Positions 37,531 through 46,558 are shown, counted from the stretch's first letter. The stretch is 64,000 nt of DNA from JALYXV01 sp963791545 (GCA_963791545.1 CAWBSR010000002.1:186001-250000), one strand, 5' to 3'. Notes: generated from the sequence alone by a model not told the origin. Made by a program: numbers and translations.

Positions 37531-39035
37531 TCAAACTGCGGCGCCGGGCCAAGCCCGCCGACGACGACCAGCCCCGCCCCCCGGTGGAACGAGCCCTACT
37601 CTGGCTGGACGACCGGCTCGGTATCTCCCGGTTCACCCAGAGCGCCCTGGACAAGATCTTCCCCGACCATTGGTCGTTCATGATCGGTGAGATCGCCCTG
37701 TACTGCTTCGTCATCCTGGTGGCCACCGGCTCCTACCTGACGTTCTTCTTCAGCCCCAGCGAGCGCCGGGTCGTGTACCACGGGTCCTACCGGCCCCTCC
37801 AGGGCCAGACCATGTCCGACTCCTACCGCTCGGTCCTCGACATCAGCTTCAAGATCCGCTCCGGGCTGGTCATGCGCCAGATCCACCATTGGGCGGCCAT
37901 CGTGTTCCTGGCCGCCATCGTGGTCCACCTGTGCCGCATCTTCTTCACCGGCGCCTTCCGGAGGCCCCGGGAGGTCAACTGGATAGTGGGCGTCACCCTG
38001 CTGCTGCTGGCCATGGCCAACGGCTTCACCGGGTACTCCCTGCCCGACGACCTGCTGTCGGGCACCGGCCTGCGGATCGCCTACTCGATCGTGCTGTCGA
38101 TCCCCTTCGTCGGCTCCTGGCTCGGGTACCTCTTCTTCGGCGGCCGTTTTCCGGGTACCAACATCATCGAGCGGCTGTTCGTCATCCACGTCCTGTTCGT
38201 CCCGGCCCTGATCGCCGTCCTCCTGACCGCCCACCTGGGGATCCTCTGGCACCAGAAACACACCGATTTCCCCGGGCCCGGCAAGTCCGAGGACACCATC
38301 CACGGCAGCCGTCTGTGGCCCCAGTACGCCGCCAAGTCGACTGCCCTGTTCTGTTTCGTGGCTTCGGTGCTGGCCGGCCTCGGGGGTCTCGCCCAGATCA
38401 ACCCCATCTGGCTCTACGGCCCCTACCGCCCTGCCGAGGTGAGTGCTGGTTCCCAGCCCGACTGGTACATCGGCTGGCTGGACGGGGCGCTGCGAGTCAT
38501 GCCCCCACTGGAGATACGGGCGTTCCACCACACCCTTCCCAACCCCTTCTTTCCCGGCGTGCTGCTGCCCGGGATCACCTTCGGGCTGCTGTATGGCTGG
38601 CCCTTGCTGGAGGCCCACTTCAGCAAGGACCGGGAGCCCCACAACCTCCTCGACCGGCCCCGGGACCGGCCGCTGCGCAGCGCCTTCGGCGTGTCCACCA
38701 TCACCTTCTATGTGGTGCTGTTCATGGCGGCGGGCACCGACGTGCTGGCCGCCACCTTCGGCCTGTCGTTTCAGGCCCTGCTGCACCTGTTCCAGGTGCT
38801 GCTCCTGGTCGCGCCGCCCCTGTTCGGCTGGTTGACTTGGCGGATCCTGAAAGAACTGTCACGCCAGCAGGCCCACCCCATCCAGCAACCTGTGGGTGGC
38901 CGCATCGTGCGCACCCCCGCCGGTGGCTACGAGGTGGCGGCCCACCAGCCCGACGGCCCCGGCCCCACGGGTACCGGACCAGCTGGCGCCGAGCCCGCCG
39001 GCGCCGCGGTTGACAAAGCGCCGAGCTCCGGCTGA
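37527..39035 (+). CDS. qcrB: Cytochrome bc1 complex cytochrome b subunit
   Basis: Diheme b-type membrane subunit with the quinol sites; 502 aa. Heme ligands are in RQIHHWAAIVFLAAIVVHL and in the helix VIHVLFVPALIAVLLTAH. GSQPDWYIGWLDGALRVMPP lies on the Qo side. A long C-terminal cytoplasmic tail of low-complexity Pro/Gly/Ala ends the protein. It starts at GTG 37527, overlapping the qcrA stop. Confidence 0.95.
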   Translation: MIKLRRRAKPADDDQPRPPVERALLWLDDRLGISRFTQSALDKIFPDHWSFMIGEIALYCFVILVATGSYLTFFFSPSERRVVYHGSYRPLQGQTMSDSYRSVLDISFKIRSGLVMRQIHHWAAIVFLAAIVVHLCRIFFTGAFRRPREVNWIVGVTLLLLAMANGFTGYSLPDDLLSGTGLRIAYSIVLSIPFVGSWLGYLFFGGRFPGTNIIERLFVIHVLFVPALIAVLLTAHLGILWHQKHTDFPGPGKSEDTIHGSRLWPQYAAKSTALFCFVASVLAGLGGLAQINPIWLYGPYRPAEVSAGSQPDWYIGWLDGALRVMPPLEIRAFHHTLPNPFFPGVLLPGITFGLLYGWPLLEAHFSKDREPHNLLDRPRDRPLRSAFGVSTITFYVVLFMAAGTDVLAATFGLSFQALLHLFQVLLLVAPPLFGWLTWRILKELSRQQAHPIQQPVGGRIVRTPAGGYEVAAHQPDGPGPTGTGPAGAEPAGAAVDKAPSSG

Positions 39036-39049
39036 ACCGCCACCTGGCA

Positions 39050-40315
39050 ATGTTGAGAGCCGAATGGTGGGAACGACGGCTCACCTGGGCCGGCGCCGGG
39101 CTGGCGATCAGTGCGGTGTTCATGGCGTGGTGGCTCCACTGGTTCGACCTGGTCGACCTCGAGGTCTACCGGTCCGGCGCGTCGGCGTTCCTCCATGGCC
39201 GCGACGTGTACCTGTCCCATCCCCGTATCATCCCGCTGCCATTCACCTACCCGCCGTTCGCGGCCATCTTCTTCGTGCCCCTGGCGGTCCTACCCGACAC
39301 CTTGGCCCGGGTCGCGATGTCGCTGCTCTCCGGCGCCGCCTTGGTGTTCTCGGGCCTGGCACTACTCCGGTTGGCGGCGCCCACCTGGTCCCGCCGGGCG
39401 CACGGCGCGGTGGCGCTCGCCATCGCGGCTGCGACACCGCTGATCGAGCCCATCCGGGACACCTTCCGGTTGGGCCAGGTGAATCTGCTGCTGATGGCCC
39501 TGGTCCTGGCCGACCTGGTCGCCATCCTGAGCGCGGGCCGCATCCGCAGCCACCGCCTGCCTCGAGGCGTGCTCATTGGCGTGGCGACCGCCGTCAAGCT
39601 GACGCCGGGCATCTTCATCGTCTACCTGCTGGTGATCCGCCGCCCCCGGGAGGCGGTCACGGCCATGGTGGCGGCGGCCGGCGCCACCGTCGTGGCGGGG
39701 CTGGTCCTGCCGTCGGAGTCGGCGCACTACTGGCGTCACCTGGTCCTCGATGACCGCCGCATCGGCAGCCCGGGCACGGTCTGGAACCAGTCCCTCCGGG
39801 GCGCCGTGGCCCGGTTGAGCGGGTCGCCCACCGGCGCCCACCTGGTGTGGCTGGCGCTGGCGCTCGCGGCCCTGGTGGCGGGCATGGCCCTGGCCGCCCG
39901 CCTGCACCGCGGAGGCGAGCCGCTCCTCGGGCTCGGCGTAGCCGCCCTGACGGGGCTTTTGGTATCGCCCATCTCCTGGAACCACCACTGGGTGTGGGCC
40001 CTGCCGCTGGCCGTCGGACTGGTTCATCGAGCCCTACGCAGCCGGCGCCGGCTCGACTGGTCGGTCGCGGCCGGATGGACCGCGACCTTCTGCCTGGCGT
40101 CGCTGTCCTGGTGGCCCTTTGCCCACCAGGACAACTATCGCCTGGGCGTGGTGTACACCGTGGCCGCCGACTGCTATGTCCTGGCCGCCCTGGCGGTGGC
40201 GGCCCTGACGGCCGCGACGCCTCGCGGTGGCGGCCCTGACGGCCGCGACGCCTACACCGAAGCTGGTCCCGGTCCCGGGGACCCGAGCATGAGGGTCAGG
40301 GTCAGGAGTACCTGA
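39050..40315 (+). CDS. GT87/DUF2029-type membrane mannosyltransferase-like protein; 3' end altered by a duplication
   Basis: Polytopic membrane protein (about ten segments) of the DUF2029/GT87 family, which uses polyprenyl-phosphate sugars to extend cell-envelope glycans. Visible motifs are DLEVYRSGASAFLHGRDVY, FTYPPFAAIFF, VWNQSLRG and SPISWNHHWVW. The 3' end has a 31-bp tandem duplication (40193-40254) that shifts the frame: AVAALTAATP is followed by the same DNA read as GGGPDGRDA. With a single copy the protein would end ...TPKLVPVPGTRA, 22 residues after that repeat begins. It lies between qcrB and the minus-strand oxidase genes. Confidence 0.78.
   Translation: MLRAEWWERRLTWAGAGLAISAVFMAWWLHWFDLVDLEVYRSGASAFLHGRDVYLSHPRIIPLPFTYPPFAAIFFVPLAVLPDTLARVAMSLLSGAALVFSGLALLRLAAPTWSRRAHGAVALAIAAATPLIEPIRDTFRLGQVNLLLMALVLADLVAILSAGRIRSHRLPRGVLIGVATAVKLTPGIFIVYLLVIRRPREAVTAMVAAAGATVVAGLVLPSESAHYWRHLVLDDRRIGSPGTVWNQSLRGAVARLSGSPTGAHLVWLALALAALVAGMALAARLHRGGEPLLGLGVAALTGLLVSPISWNHHWVWALPLAVGLVHRALRSRRRLDWSVAAGWTATFCLASLSWWPFAHQDNYRLGVVYTVAADCYVLAALAVAALTAATPRGGGPDGRDAYTEAGPGPGDPSMRVRVRST
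40193..40254. repeat. 31-bp tandem duplication at the end of the GT87 gene
   Basis: GCGGTGGCGGCCCTGACGGC and the next ten bases occur at 40193 and again at 40224. Thirty bases are identical in both copies at a period of 31. Because 31 is not a multiple of three, the second copy is read in a different frame. Confidence 0.95.
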
Positions 40316-40379
40316 TATTGCGCCGCGAATGTCGAAGCCGCGGTTCGACATACGGGCGCGACAGTTGCTCGGTTAGGTC

Positions 40380-40772
40380 TCAGTGGGGGACCTGGGCCTC
40401 CAGGGCGTAGCCGATGATGGCCCCGACGAGGAAAATGGCGGCGATCACGAAGAACCATCCCCCGAAGACCAGCCCCAGGGCCGTCATCACCGCGCCCAGC
40501 CCCAACGCCGGAGGCCAGACGCTGGCCGCCGGGAAGTACCCGACCTCCGTCTGGGAGTCGGGCACGACCGCGTCCTCGCGGTCCTCGGGGCGGGCGGTGC
40601 CCAACTTCCTGGCCTTGAGGTACAGGTACCCGCACAACATGGCGTAGGCCGCGGCCCCGAGGCCCAGCATCGTCGTCCCCGCGTGCTCGTAGCTGGTGAA
40701 CCAGTAGATGGCCGTGATCCCCGCCACGAATACCGCCGAAGAAAGAACGACCCGGATCTCAGTGCGCAGCAT
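40380..40772 (-). CDS. ctaF: Cytochrome c oxidase subunit IV, actinobacterial
   Basis: Small membrane subunit of the actinobacterial aa3 oxidase, 130 aa. It has four hydrophobic segments in two pairs (about 8-26 and 31-50; 85-103 and 106-124) around a charged cytoplasmic loop. The ATG at 40772 lies inside the end of ctaD (14-base overlap), so it is coupled to subunit I. Confidence 0.88.
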   Translation of the reverse strand: MLRTEIRVVLSSAVFVAGITAIYWFTSYEHAGTTMLGLGAAAYAMLCGYLYLKARKLGTARPEDREDAVVPDSQTEVGYFPAASVWPPALGLGAVMTALGLVFGGWFFVIAAIFLVGAIIGYALEAQVPH

Positions 40773-42447
40773 CGCCAGGCCCCGGCCCTCCGACCCCGGG
40801 GGCGTCGGGATGGTCGCGGTCCCACACCGGTCGGTTGGACCGGATGGGCGGCAACGAGTCGAAGTTGTGTTCCGGCGGCGGCGAGGTGGTGGCCCACTCC
40901 AAGGTGCCCGCGCCCCACGGGTTGTCGCCCGCCGGCGAGCCGTGGCGCCATGTCCGGAACACGTTCCACAGGAACGGCAGGATGGCGATGCCCAGCAGAT
41001 AGGCCCCGATCGACGACAGGAGGTTCAGGTAGCTCCACCCCTGATCGGCCGGGTACAGGGCGATGCGCCGGGGCATCCCCCGCAGCCCCAGCACATGCTG
41101 GGGAAAGAACGTCAGGTTGAACCCGACGAACAGCAGGACGAAGCTCACCCGGGCCCAACCCTCGTGGAGCTTCTTGCCGGTCCACTTGGGCCACCAGTAG
41201 TAGATGGCCGCGAAGATCGCGAACACCGAGCCCCCGAACAGCACGTAGTGCATGTGGGCAACCACGAAGTAGGTGTCGGTGACGTGGAAGTCGATGGGCG
41301 GGGCGGCCAGCATGACGCCGGTCAGCCCCCCGAGCAGGAACAACAGCATGAACCCCACCGCGAACAGCATCGGTGCCTCGAAGGTCAGGCGACCTTTCCA
41401 CATGGTGCCGATCCAGTTGAAGAACTTGATCCCGGTGGGCACTGCGATCAGGAGCGACATGGCGGAGAAGAACGGCAGGAGGACCGCCCCGGTCGCGAAC
41501 ATGTGGTGGGCCCAGACCCCCACCGACAGTCCCGCGATGGACAAGGTGGCGAAGACCATGCCCTTGTACCCGAACACCGGCTTGCGGCTGAAGGTCGGTA
41601 CGACATCGGTGATCACCCCGAAGTAGGGCAGGATCAGGATGTACACCTCCGGATGGCCGAAGAACCAGAACAGGTGCTGCCACAGGATCGGCGAGCCACC
41701 ACCGGCGGGGTCGAAAAAGTGGGCACCGAAGTGGCGGTCGGCATACAGCAGCGCCAGCGCCGCGGTCAGGACCGGGAAGGCCATGATGACCAGAAAGCTG
41801 GTCACCAGCATGTTCCAGGTGAAGATGGGCACCCGGAACATCACCATCCCCGGCGCCCGGAGGCCGAAGATGGTGGTGACCAGGTTGACGGCGGTCAAGA
41901 TCCCCGAGAAGCCGGTCAGCGCCACCCCCACGATCCACAGGTCGGCGCCCGGTCCGGGGGAGTGGATGGCCTCGTTCAGCGGGGCGTAGGCGAACCACCC
42001 GAAGTTGGCCGCCCCCCGCGAGGTCAAAAAGCCCGAGACCATGACCAGGCCGCCTCCGAGGAACAGCCAGTAAGACAGGGCGTTCAACCGGGGGAAGGCC
42101 ATGTCGGGGGCGCCGATCTGCAGCGGCACCAGGTAGTTGGCCAGCCCGAACGCGAAGGGGCCCGCGAAGAGGAACATCATGATGCTGCCGTGCATGGTGA
42201 ACAGCTCGTTGTAGGTGGCCTCGTTGACGAAGGTCCCGTTGGGCACGGCCAGCTGGGTCCGCATGCCCTCGGCCAGCAGCCCCGCCAGCAGGAAGAAGGC
42301 GAAGGCGGTGACCATGTACATGATCCCGATCTTCTTGTGGTCGGCCGTGGTCAGCCATCCCAAGACGCCCGTCGGCCGGGGCCCGGCAACGATCTGGGTC
42401 AGCGGCCGTGCCGAGGCCGCAATGGGAGGATCGGCGACCGTCGTCAC
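40759..42447 (-). CDS. ctaD: Cytochrome c oxidase subunit I
   Basis: Catalytic heme-copper subunit, 562 aa, twelve helices. FTMHGSIMMF holds a heme a ligand; WFFGHPEVYILILP has the CuB His with the crosslinked Tyr; FATGAVLLPFFS and the AHMHYVLFGGSVFA segment hold further CuB and heme a3 His. The Glu in GHPEVY marks a type A oxidase. It follows ctaC with a 4-base overlap (42444-42447). Confidence 0.97.
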   Translation of the reverse strand: MTTVADPPIAASARPLTQIVAGPRPTGVLGWLTTADHKKIGIMYMVTAFAFFLLAGLLAEGMRTQLAVPNGTFVNEATYNELFTMHGSIMMFLFAGPFAFGLANYLVPLQIGAPDMAFPRLNALSYWLFLGGGLVMVSGFLTSRGAANFGWFAYAPLNEAIHSPGPGADLWIVGVALTGFSGILTAVNLVTTIFGLRAPGMVMFRVPIFTWNMLVTSFLVIMAFPVLTAALALLYADRHFGAHFFDPAGGGSPILWQHLFWFFGHPEVYILILPYFGVITDVVPTFSRKPVFGYKGMVFATLSIAGLSVGVWAHHMFATGAVLLPFFSAMSLLIAVPTGIKFFNWIGTMWKGRLTFEAPMLFAVGFMLLFLLGGLTGVMLAAPPIDFHVTDTYFVVAHMHYVLFGGSVFAIFAAIYYWWPKWTGKKLHEGWARVSFVLLFVGFNLTFFPQHVLGLRGMPRRIALYPADQGWSYLNLLSSIGAYLLGIAILPFLWNVFRTWRHGSPAGDNPWGAGTLEWATTSPPPEHNFDSLPPIRSNRPVWDRDHPDAPGVGGPGPGDAAH

Positions 42448-43190
42448 GCGCCCACCCCCGCCGGCAGGGCGAACTGGTCCTTGGGGACGGCCACCACCTG
42501 GAAGCTCATGTCGGCGTGGTGGATGCCGCAGAACTCGGCACAGTGGCCCTGGAAGGTGCCGACTTTGTCGACGTAGACGTCCACGGTGTTGTTGACCCCG
42601 GGGATGAGATCCCGCTTGAACAGGAAGTTGGGCACGTAAAAAGAGTGGATGACGTCATCGGCCACCAGCGTCAGCCGCACCGTCTCGAAGGCGGGCACGC
42701 GCAGCACCGGCGGCGAAAGCTGATCCCCCACGATCGGCGCCCCGGCCGGCGTCCCGTCGGCGTTCAGGTAGGTGAACCGCCAGCCCCACCGGAATCCCTC
42801 CACCCGCACCGAAACCGCCGGGGTGGCCGAGACCCGGTCGACCGTGTCCTCGGCCTTCACCACGAAACCGAAGATGACGGCCACGATCATGACTGGGATG
42901 ACCGTGTAGATGATCTCGAGGGGTATGTGGTACTGGGTCTGCTTGGGCAGGCTCTCATCGCCCCGGCGGCGGCGGTAGCGGATGACTGCCCAGATGATCA
43001 GGGCCCACACGATCACCCCGACCACTGCCGCCGTGACCACCATCGCCTGCCACAGCCCAAGTGTCGAGTGGCTCTGGCGCGTCGCCGGCGCCGGCATCCC
43101 GTAGCGGGAGGAGCATCCGACCAGCCCCGCCGCCGCGACCGTCCCACCGACCGCAGCAGCCCAACGGCGGGGGGGCACCGACCGCACCAC
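42444..43190 (-). CDS. ctaC: Cytochrome c oxidase subunit II, lipoprotein
   Basis: CuA subunit accepting electrons from QcrC. From GTG 43190 (MVRSVPPRRWAAAVGG...) it has a lipoprotein signal with lipobox LVGC, two membrane helices (VVTAAVVGVIVWALIIWAV and IIYTVIPVMIVAVIFGFVV), and the CuA site CAEFCGIHHADM plus the upstream His in DVIHSFYVPNF. An upstream in-frame start at 43310 would put 40 unrelated residues before the signal peptide. TACGGT lies 5 nt before GTG 43190, suggesting a leaderless mRNA; GTG 43187 and 43178 are alternatives. Confidence 0.93.
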   Translation of the reverse strand: MVRSVPPRRWAAAVGGTVAAAGLVGCSSRYGMPAPATRQSHSTLGLWQAMVVTAAVVGVIVWALIIWAVIRYRRRRGDESLPKQTQYHIPLEIIYTVIPVMIVAVIFGFVVKAEDTVDRVSATPAVSVRVEGFRWGWRFTYLNADGTPAGAPIVGDQLSPPVLRVPAFETVRLTLVADDVIHSFYVPNFLFKRDLIPGVNNTVDVYVDKVGTFQGHCAEFCGIHHADMSFQVVAVPKDQFALPAGVGA

Positions 43191-43245
43191 CGGGAACCGT
43201 ACCCCAGGAAGATCGATCCTACATTGGCCAACTTGGGCCGCCTGA

Positions 43246-43274
43246 TTGCAAGCCGGCCCGGCGCGCCGTATCCT
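43246..43274 (+). promoter_or_regulatory. Promoter of rplM-rpsI
   Basis: TTGCAA (43246-43251) and TATCCT (43269-43274) are separated by exactly 17 nt. This is one of the clearest sigma70-type promoters in the window, 63 bases before the rplM start and divergent from ctaC. Confidence 0.75.
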
Positions 43275-43336
43275 GATCGGTGGCCAGGCGGCCCAACGCG
43301 GCACGCCCACCCTTTTCCCCTCTCCAAAGGAACGAC

Positions 43337-43807
43337 GTGCGCACGTTCTCGCCCAAATCGGCTGACATCCAACGCGTCTGGTTCGAGGTCGACGCCGACG
43401 GCGCCGTCCTCGGGCGGCTGGCGGCCGAAGTGGCCCGGGTCCTGCGGGGCAAGCACAAGGCGATCTTCGCCCCCCACATGGACACCGGCGACCACGTGAT
43501 CATCGTCAACGCCGCCAAGGTGGTCATGACCGCCGACAAGGCGGCCCAGAAGATGCACTATCGCCACTCCGGCTACCCGGGTGCCCTGACCGCCACCAGC
43601 TACCAGACCCGGCTCGACAAGAACCCGGCCGAGACCATCCGCCAGGCCGTCAAGGGCATGTTGCCCAAGGGCCCCCTGGGCCGCCAGATGATCAGGAAGC
43701 TCAAGGTCTACGCCGGCCCCACCCATCCCCACCGCGCCCAGATGCCCCGCCACCTCGAGGTTGACCACTCGGTGTATCGGACATCCGCGGCCAACACCTC
43801 CCGCTGA
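43337..43807 (+). CDS. rplM: 50S ribosomal protein L13
   Basis: Early 50S assembly protein. GTG 43337 (MRTFSPKSADIQRVWFEVDA) is chosen with AAAGG 6 nt upstream; the start at 43280 would extend beyond the family N-terminus. It is 156 aa with HMDTGDHVIIVNAAKVVMTA and MLPKGPLGRQMIRKLKVYAG. It is paired with rpsI, as usual. Confidence 0.97.
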   Translation: MRTFSPKSADIQRVWFEVDADGAVLGRLAAEVARVLRGKHKAIFAPHMDTGDHVIIVNAAKVVMTADKAAQKMHYRHSGYPGALTATSYQTRLDKNPAETIRQAVKGMLPKGPLGRQMIRKLKVYAGPTHPHRAQMPRHLEVDHSVYRTSAANTSR

Positions 43808-43823
43808 GAAGGAGCCTCACCCC

Positions 43824-44228
43824 GTGCCCAAGCCGTTGATCCAGTCGACCGGACGCCGCAAGGCGGCCGTGGCCCGCGTCCGCCTGCGCCCCGCCGAGCA
43901 GCCCGGAGACGGCACCATCTTGGTCAACAAGCGGCCCATCGAGGACTACTTCCCCTCCGCCACCCACCGCATGCTGATCGTCGAACCGCTGCGGCTCACC
44001 GAGACGGTCGAGGTCTACAACGTGGACGCCACCATGGACGGCGGCGGCATCTCGGGCCAGGCCGGTGCCCTGCGCCTCGGTATCGCCCGGGCCCTGGCGG
44101 AACTGGAGCCCGACCGGCGTGACGCCCTGAAGCGGGCCGGCTTCCTCACCCGTGACGCCCGGGAGAAGGAATCCAAGAAGTACGGGCTCAAGAAGGCCCG
44201 CAAGGCGCCGCAGTACTCCAAGCGCTAA
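43824..44228 (+). CDS. rpsI: 30S ribosomal protein S9
   Basis: Head protein whose C-terminal Lys-Arg reaches the P-site tRNA. GTG 43824 has AAGGAG 9 nt upstream. It is 134 aa with STGRRKAAVARVRLRP, GGGISGQAGALRLGIARAL and the invariant end PQYSKR. It is followed 8 nt later by glmM, a neighbour seen in actinobacteria. Confidence 0.97.
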   Translation: MPKPLIQSTGRRKAAVARVRLRPAEQPGDGTILVNKRPIEDYFPSATHRMLIVEPLRLTETVEVYNVDATMDGGGISGQAGALRLGIARALAELEPDRRDALKRAGFLTRDAREKESKKYGLKKARKAPQYSKR

Positions 44229-44236
44229 CGGCGCCG

Positions 44237-45582
44237 GTGTCGCCGAAGTTCGGCACCGATGGTGTCCGGGGCGTCGCCAACGCCGAGTTGACCCCGGAGT
44301 TCGTCCTGGCCCTGGGACGGGCCGCGGCCCGGGTCCTGGGCGGCCCCCGCTTCCTTATCGGGCGGGATACCCGGATCTCGGGGCCGCTGCTCCAAGCGGC
44401 GCTGACGGCGGGCATCGCGGCCGAAGGCGTCGACGTGGTCGACCTGGGCGAGATCCCCACCCCGGGCGTGGCCGCCCTGGCCGCCGCCGACAAGGTGCCG
44501 GCCGCCATGATCTCGGCGTCGCACAACAACTTCGCCGACAACGGGATCAAGCTGTTCGCCGCCGGCGGTCGCAAGCTCGGCGACGAGGTCGAGGCCCGCT
44601 TAGAGGCAGAGTTGGGAAAAGGGCTGGCGGCGGCGGCCCGCACCCCGGAGGTGCCCACCGGCGTCGCCGTCGGAAGACTCAGCACCGCGGCCGAAGGCCG
44701 GGAACGCTATGAGCGCCTGGTCCTGGCCTCGCTGGGCGGGCGGCGCCTCGACGGCCTCCGGGTGGCTGTCGACTGTGCCCACGGCGCCGCCTCGCGTACC
44801 GCCCCCGAACTGCTCCGGCGGGCCGGCGCCGAGGTGCTGGCGGTCCTGGCCGATCAGCCCGACGGGACCAACATCAACGACCGCTGCGGCTCGACCTACC
44901 CCGCCGGCCTGCAGGCGGCGGTGCTCGAAACCGGCGCCGACGCCGGCCTGGCCCTCGACGGCGACGCCGACCGGGTCATCGCGGTGGACCACACCGGCTC
45001 GGTGGTCGACGGGGATCAGATGATCGCGGCGCTGGCCCTCGACCGCCTGGCCCGGGGCGCCCTGGCGGGCGGCACCGTCGTGGTGACGGTGATGACCAAT
45101 CTCGGCTTCCACCTCGCCATGGCCGGACACGGGGTCACGGTGCACACCACGCCGGTCGGGGACCGCTATGTCCTGGAGGCGCTGGAACGGGGCGGCTGGT
45201 CACTCGGGGGGAACAATCAGGCCACGTCATCTTCCCCGACCTGGCCACGACCGGCGACGGGGTGCTGACGGGGCTGCAACTGCTCGACGCCGCGGTGCGC
45301 TCGGGCCGCCCGCTGGCCGAGCTGGCCCGAAGTGCCATGGTCCGCCTGCCCCAGGTGCTGCGCAACGTGCCCGTCACCCACCCCGGCGGCCTGGCCGGGG
45401 CGGCCGAGGTGTGGGCTGCGGTCGGCGCCGTGGAGGCGGGCTTCGGCGAACGGGGCCGGGTGGTACTGCGGGGCAGTGGCACCGAGCCCCTGGTGCGGGT
45501 CATGGTGGAGGCGCCGACCCACGCCGAGGCAGAAGCGGCCGCCGCCCATCTCGCCGACGTCGTCGCCGCCGCCATCGGCTGA
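44237..45582 (+). CDS. glmM: Phosphoglucosamine mutase, interrupted by a frameshift at a G run
   Basis: Converts glucosamine-6-P to glucosamine-1-P for UDP-GlcNAc. The active phosphoserine is Ser95 in ISASHNNFADNG, the metal loop DGDADR is at about 242, and RGSGTEPLVRVMVE near the end binds phosphate. The frame breaks at a G6 run (45206-45211). With one more G the sequence reads on as LGGEQSGHVIFPDLATTGDG and joins the downstream frame (to 45582), restoring a normal protein of about 448 aa. As given, translation stops at 45268 (343 aa). Since GlmM is normally essential, a homopolymer error or slippage is more likely than true loss. Confidence 0.92.
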
Positions 45583-45646
45583 GTTACGCCACCAAGTTCA
45601 CCACGACCGCCTTCTTCTTGACCGCCCCCGACCGGGACCAAGCGGG

Positions 45647-45815
45647 TCAGGCGGCGCCGTCCCAGAGGCGGCGCTCGGTCCCGTTAGGGTCCCCGACGAC
45701 CCGGCAATCGGTGTCGAAGATCATGGTGGCCCGCTGCGGCGGGCGGTAGGGCGGCCACTCCGGCAGCTGCGGGGTGGCCGGATTCCCGGTGATCGCAAAC
45801 ACCAACCGGCGGCGG
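45647..45815 (-). pseudogene. Remnant of a type-B carboxylesterase (C-terminus only)
   Basis: The last 50 or so codons of this minus-strand frame (FAITGNPATPQLPEWPPY, then RATMIFDTDCRVVGDP) closely resemble the C-terminus of type-B carboxylesterases/para-nitrobenzyl esterases. The rest of that about 500-residue enzyme is missing. Upstream the frame runs antisense into phoU, whose end lies at 45835. It appears to be a decayed gene fragment in the 252-bp gap between glmM and phoU. Confidence 0.6.
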
Positions 45816-45834
45816 CCGCCCCGAGAGGTTGCGC

Positions 45835-46512
45835 TCAGTCGGGCACCGAAGCCGATCCTGGCCCGGCCGGCCCGCCCCAGGCGTTGAGGCCGTCCAGGCG
45901 GCCCGCCATGTTGACGGCGTGGTCGCCGAGGCGCTCGTAGAAACGACCGATCAGGGCCATGTCCATGGTGACCGACGACGGCATGGCGGAGCCGGCCACC
46001 TCGGCGGTCAGGCTGGTGTGGAGATCGCGCAGCTCGTCGCGTGCCGAATCCAGGCTCTCCGCGATGGGCCGTCGCCCGTCCCACGCCCGGCGCAGCTCCT
46101 CCCATATGGCGGTGACCAGGTCGCCGCTCCGCGTCACGAGGGCCCTTCCCCGCGGTGTCAGGGCGGTCGCGATGCCGAGCCCGCCCCGCCGGCCGATCTC
46201 GTCGGCCAGGCCCGCCGACTGCTCGAGCTCGGGGATCACCCGGACTACCGAAAGCAGGTACCGGAGGTCACTGGCCACGGGCGCCTGGCGGGCCATGAGC
46301 ACCTCGACCTGCTGGCCGATCTGGTCGTACAGGGGGTCCGACAGGTGCCGCAGCGAAGTGATCTGAACCGACGCCGCGGCGTCGTTCTTGAGCAGCGCTT
46401 CGGTGGCGTCGGCGACCTCCCGGCAGACCGAATGCACCAATTCCGACAACTTGGCATCGACGGCCGCCAACTCGTCGTGAAAGCGGGACCGCACGCCGGA
46501 GCCTGGCTCCAC
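45835..46512 (-). CDS. phoU: PhoU-type phosphate signalling protein
   Basis: Helical-bundle protein that links the Pst transporter to PhoR-type kinases and represses the phosphate response. It has the two-repeat PhoU layout with SDLRYLLSVVRVIPELEQSA and MALIGRFYERLGDHAVNMA. Start GTG 46512 is supported by TAGTCT 6 nt upstream (leaderless); GTG 46494 (MRSRFHDEL) would match the family N-terminus more tightly. No pst or phoR genes are adjacent. It is divergent from glmS. Confidence 0.9.
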   Translation of the reverse strand: MEPGSGVRSRFHDELAAVDAKLSELVHSVCREVADATEALLKNDAAASVQITSLRHLSDPLYDQIGQQVEVLMARQAPVASDLRYLLSVVRVIPELEQSAGLADEIGRRGGLGIATALTPRGRALVTRSGDLVTAIWEELRRAWDGRRPIAESLDSARDELRDLHTSLTAEVAGSAMPSSVTMDMALIGRFYERLGDHAVNMAGRLDGLNAWGGPAGPGSASVPD

Positions 46513-46518
46513 GGGGCC

Positions 46519-46550
46519 AGACTAGTCCGAGGCCCGGGGGCCAGTACCCT
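46519..46550. promoter_or_regulatory. Back-to-back -10 boxes of phoU and glmS
   Basis: Minus-strand TAGTCT (46519-46524) ends 6 nt before phoU GTG 46512. Plus-strand TACCCT (46545-46550) ends 8 nt before glmS ATG 46559. Both genes lack a Shine-Dalgarno at these starts. The spacing fits leaderless transcription in both directions. -35 boxes are not clear. Confidence 0.5.
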
Positions 46551-46558
46551 TGATCGCC

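Noticed and set aside
44237..45582. glmM as a true pseudogene
   Set aside because: Both halves have intact motifs and codon usage, the break is a single base in a G run, and the enzyme is normally essential.
45583..45834. A tRNA or small RNA gene in the glmM-phoU gap
   Set aside because: No cloverleaf or T-loop consensus could be found; the only signal is the esterase C-terminal fragment.
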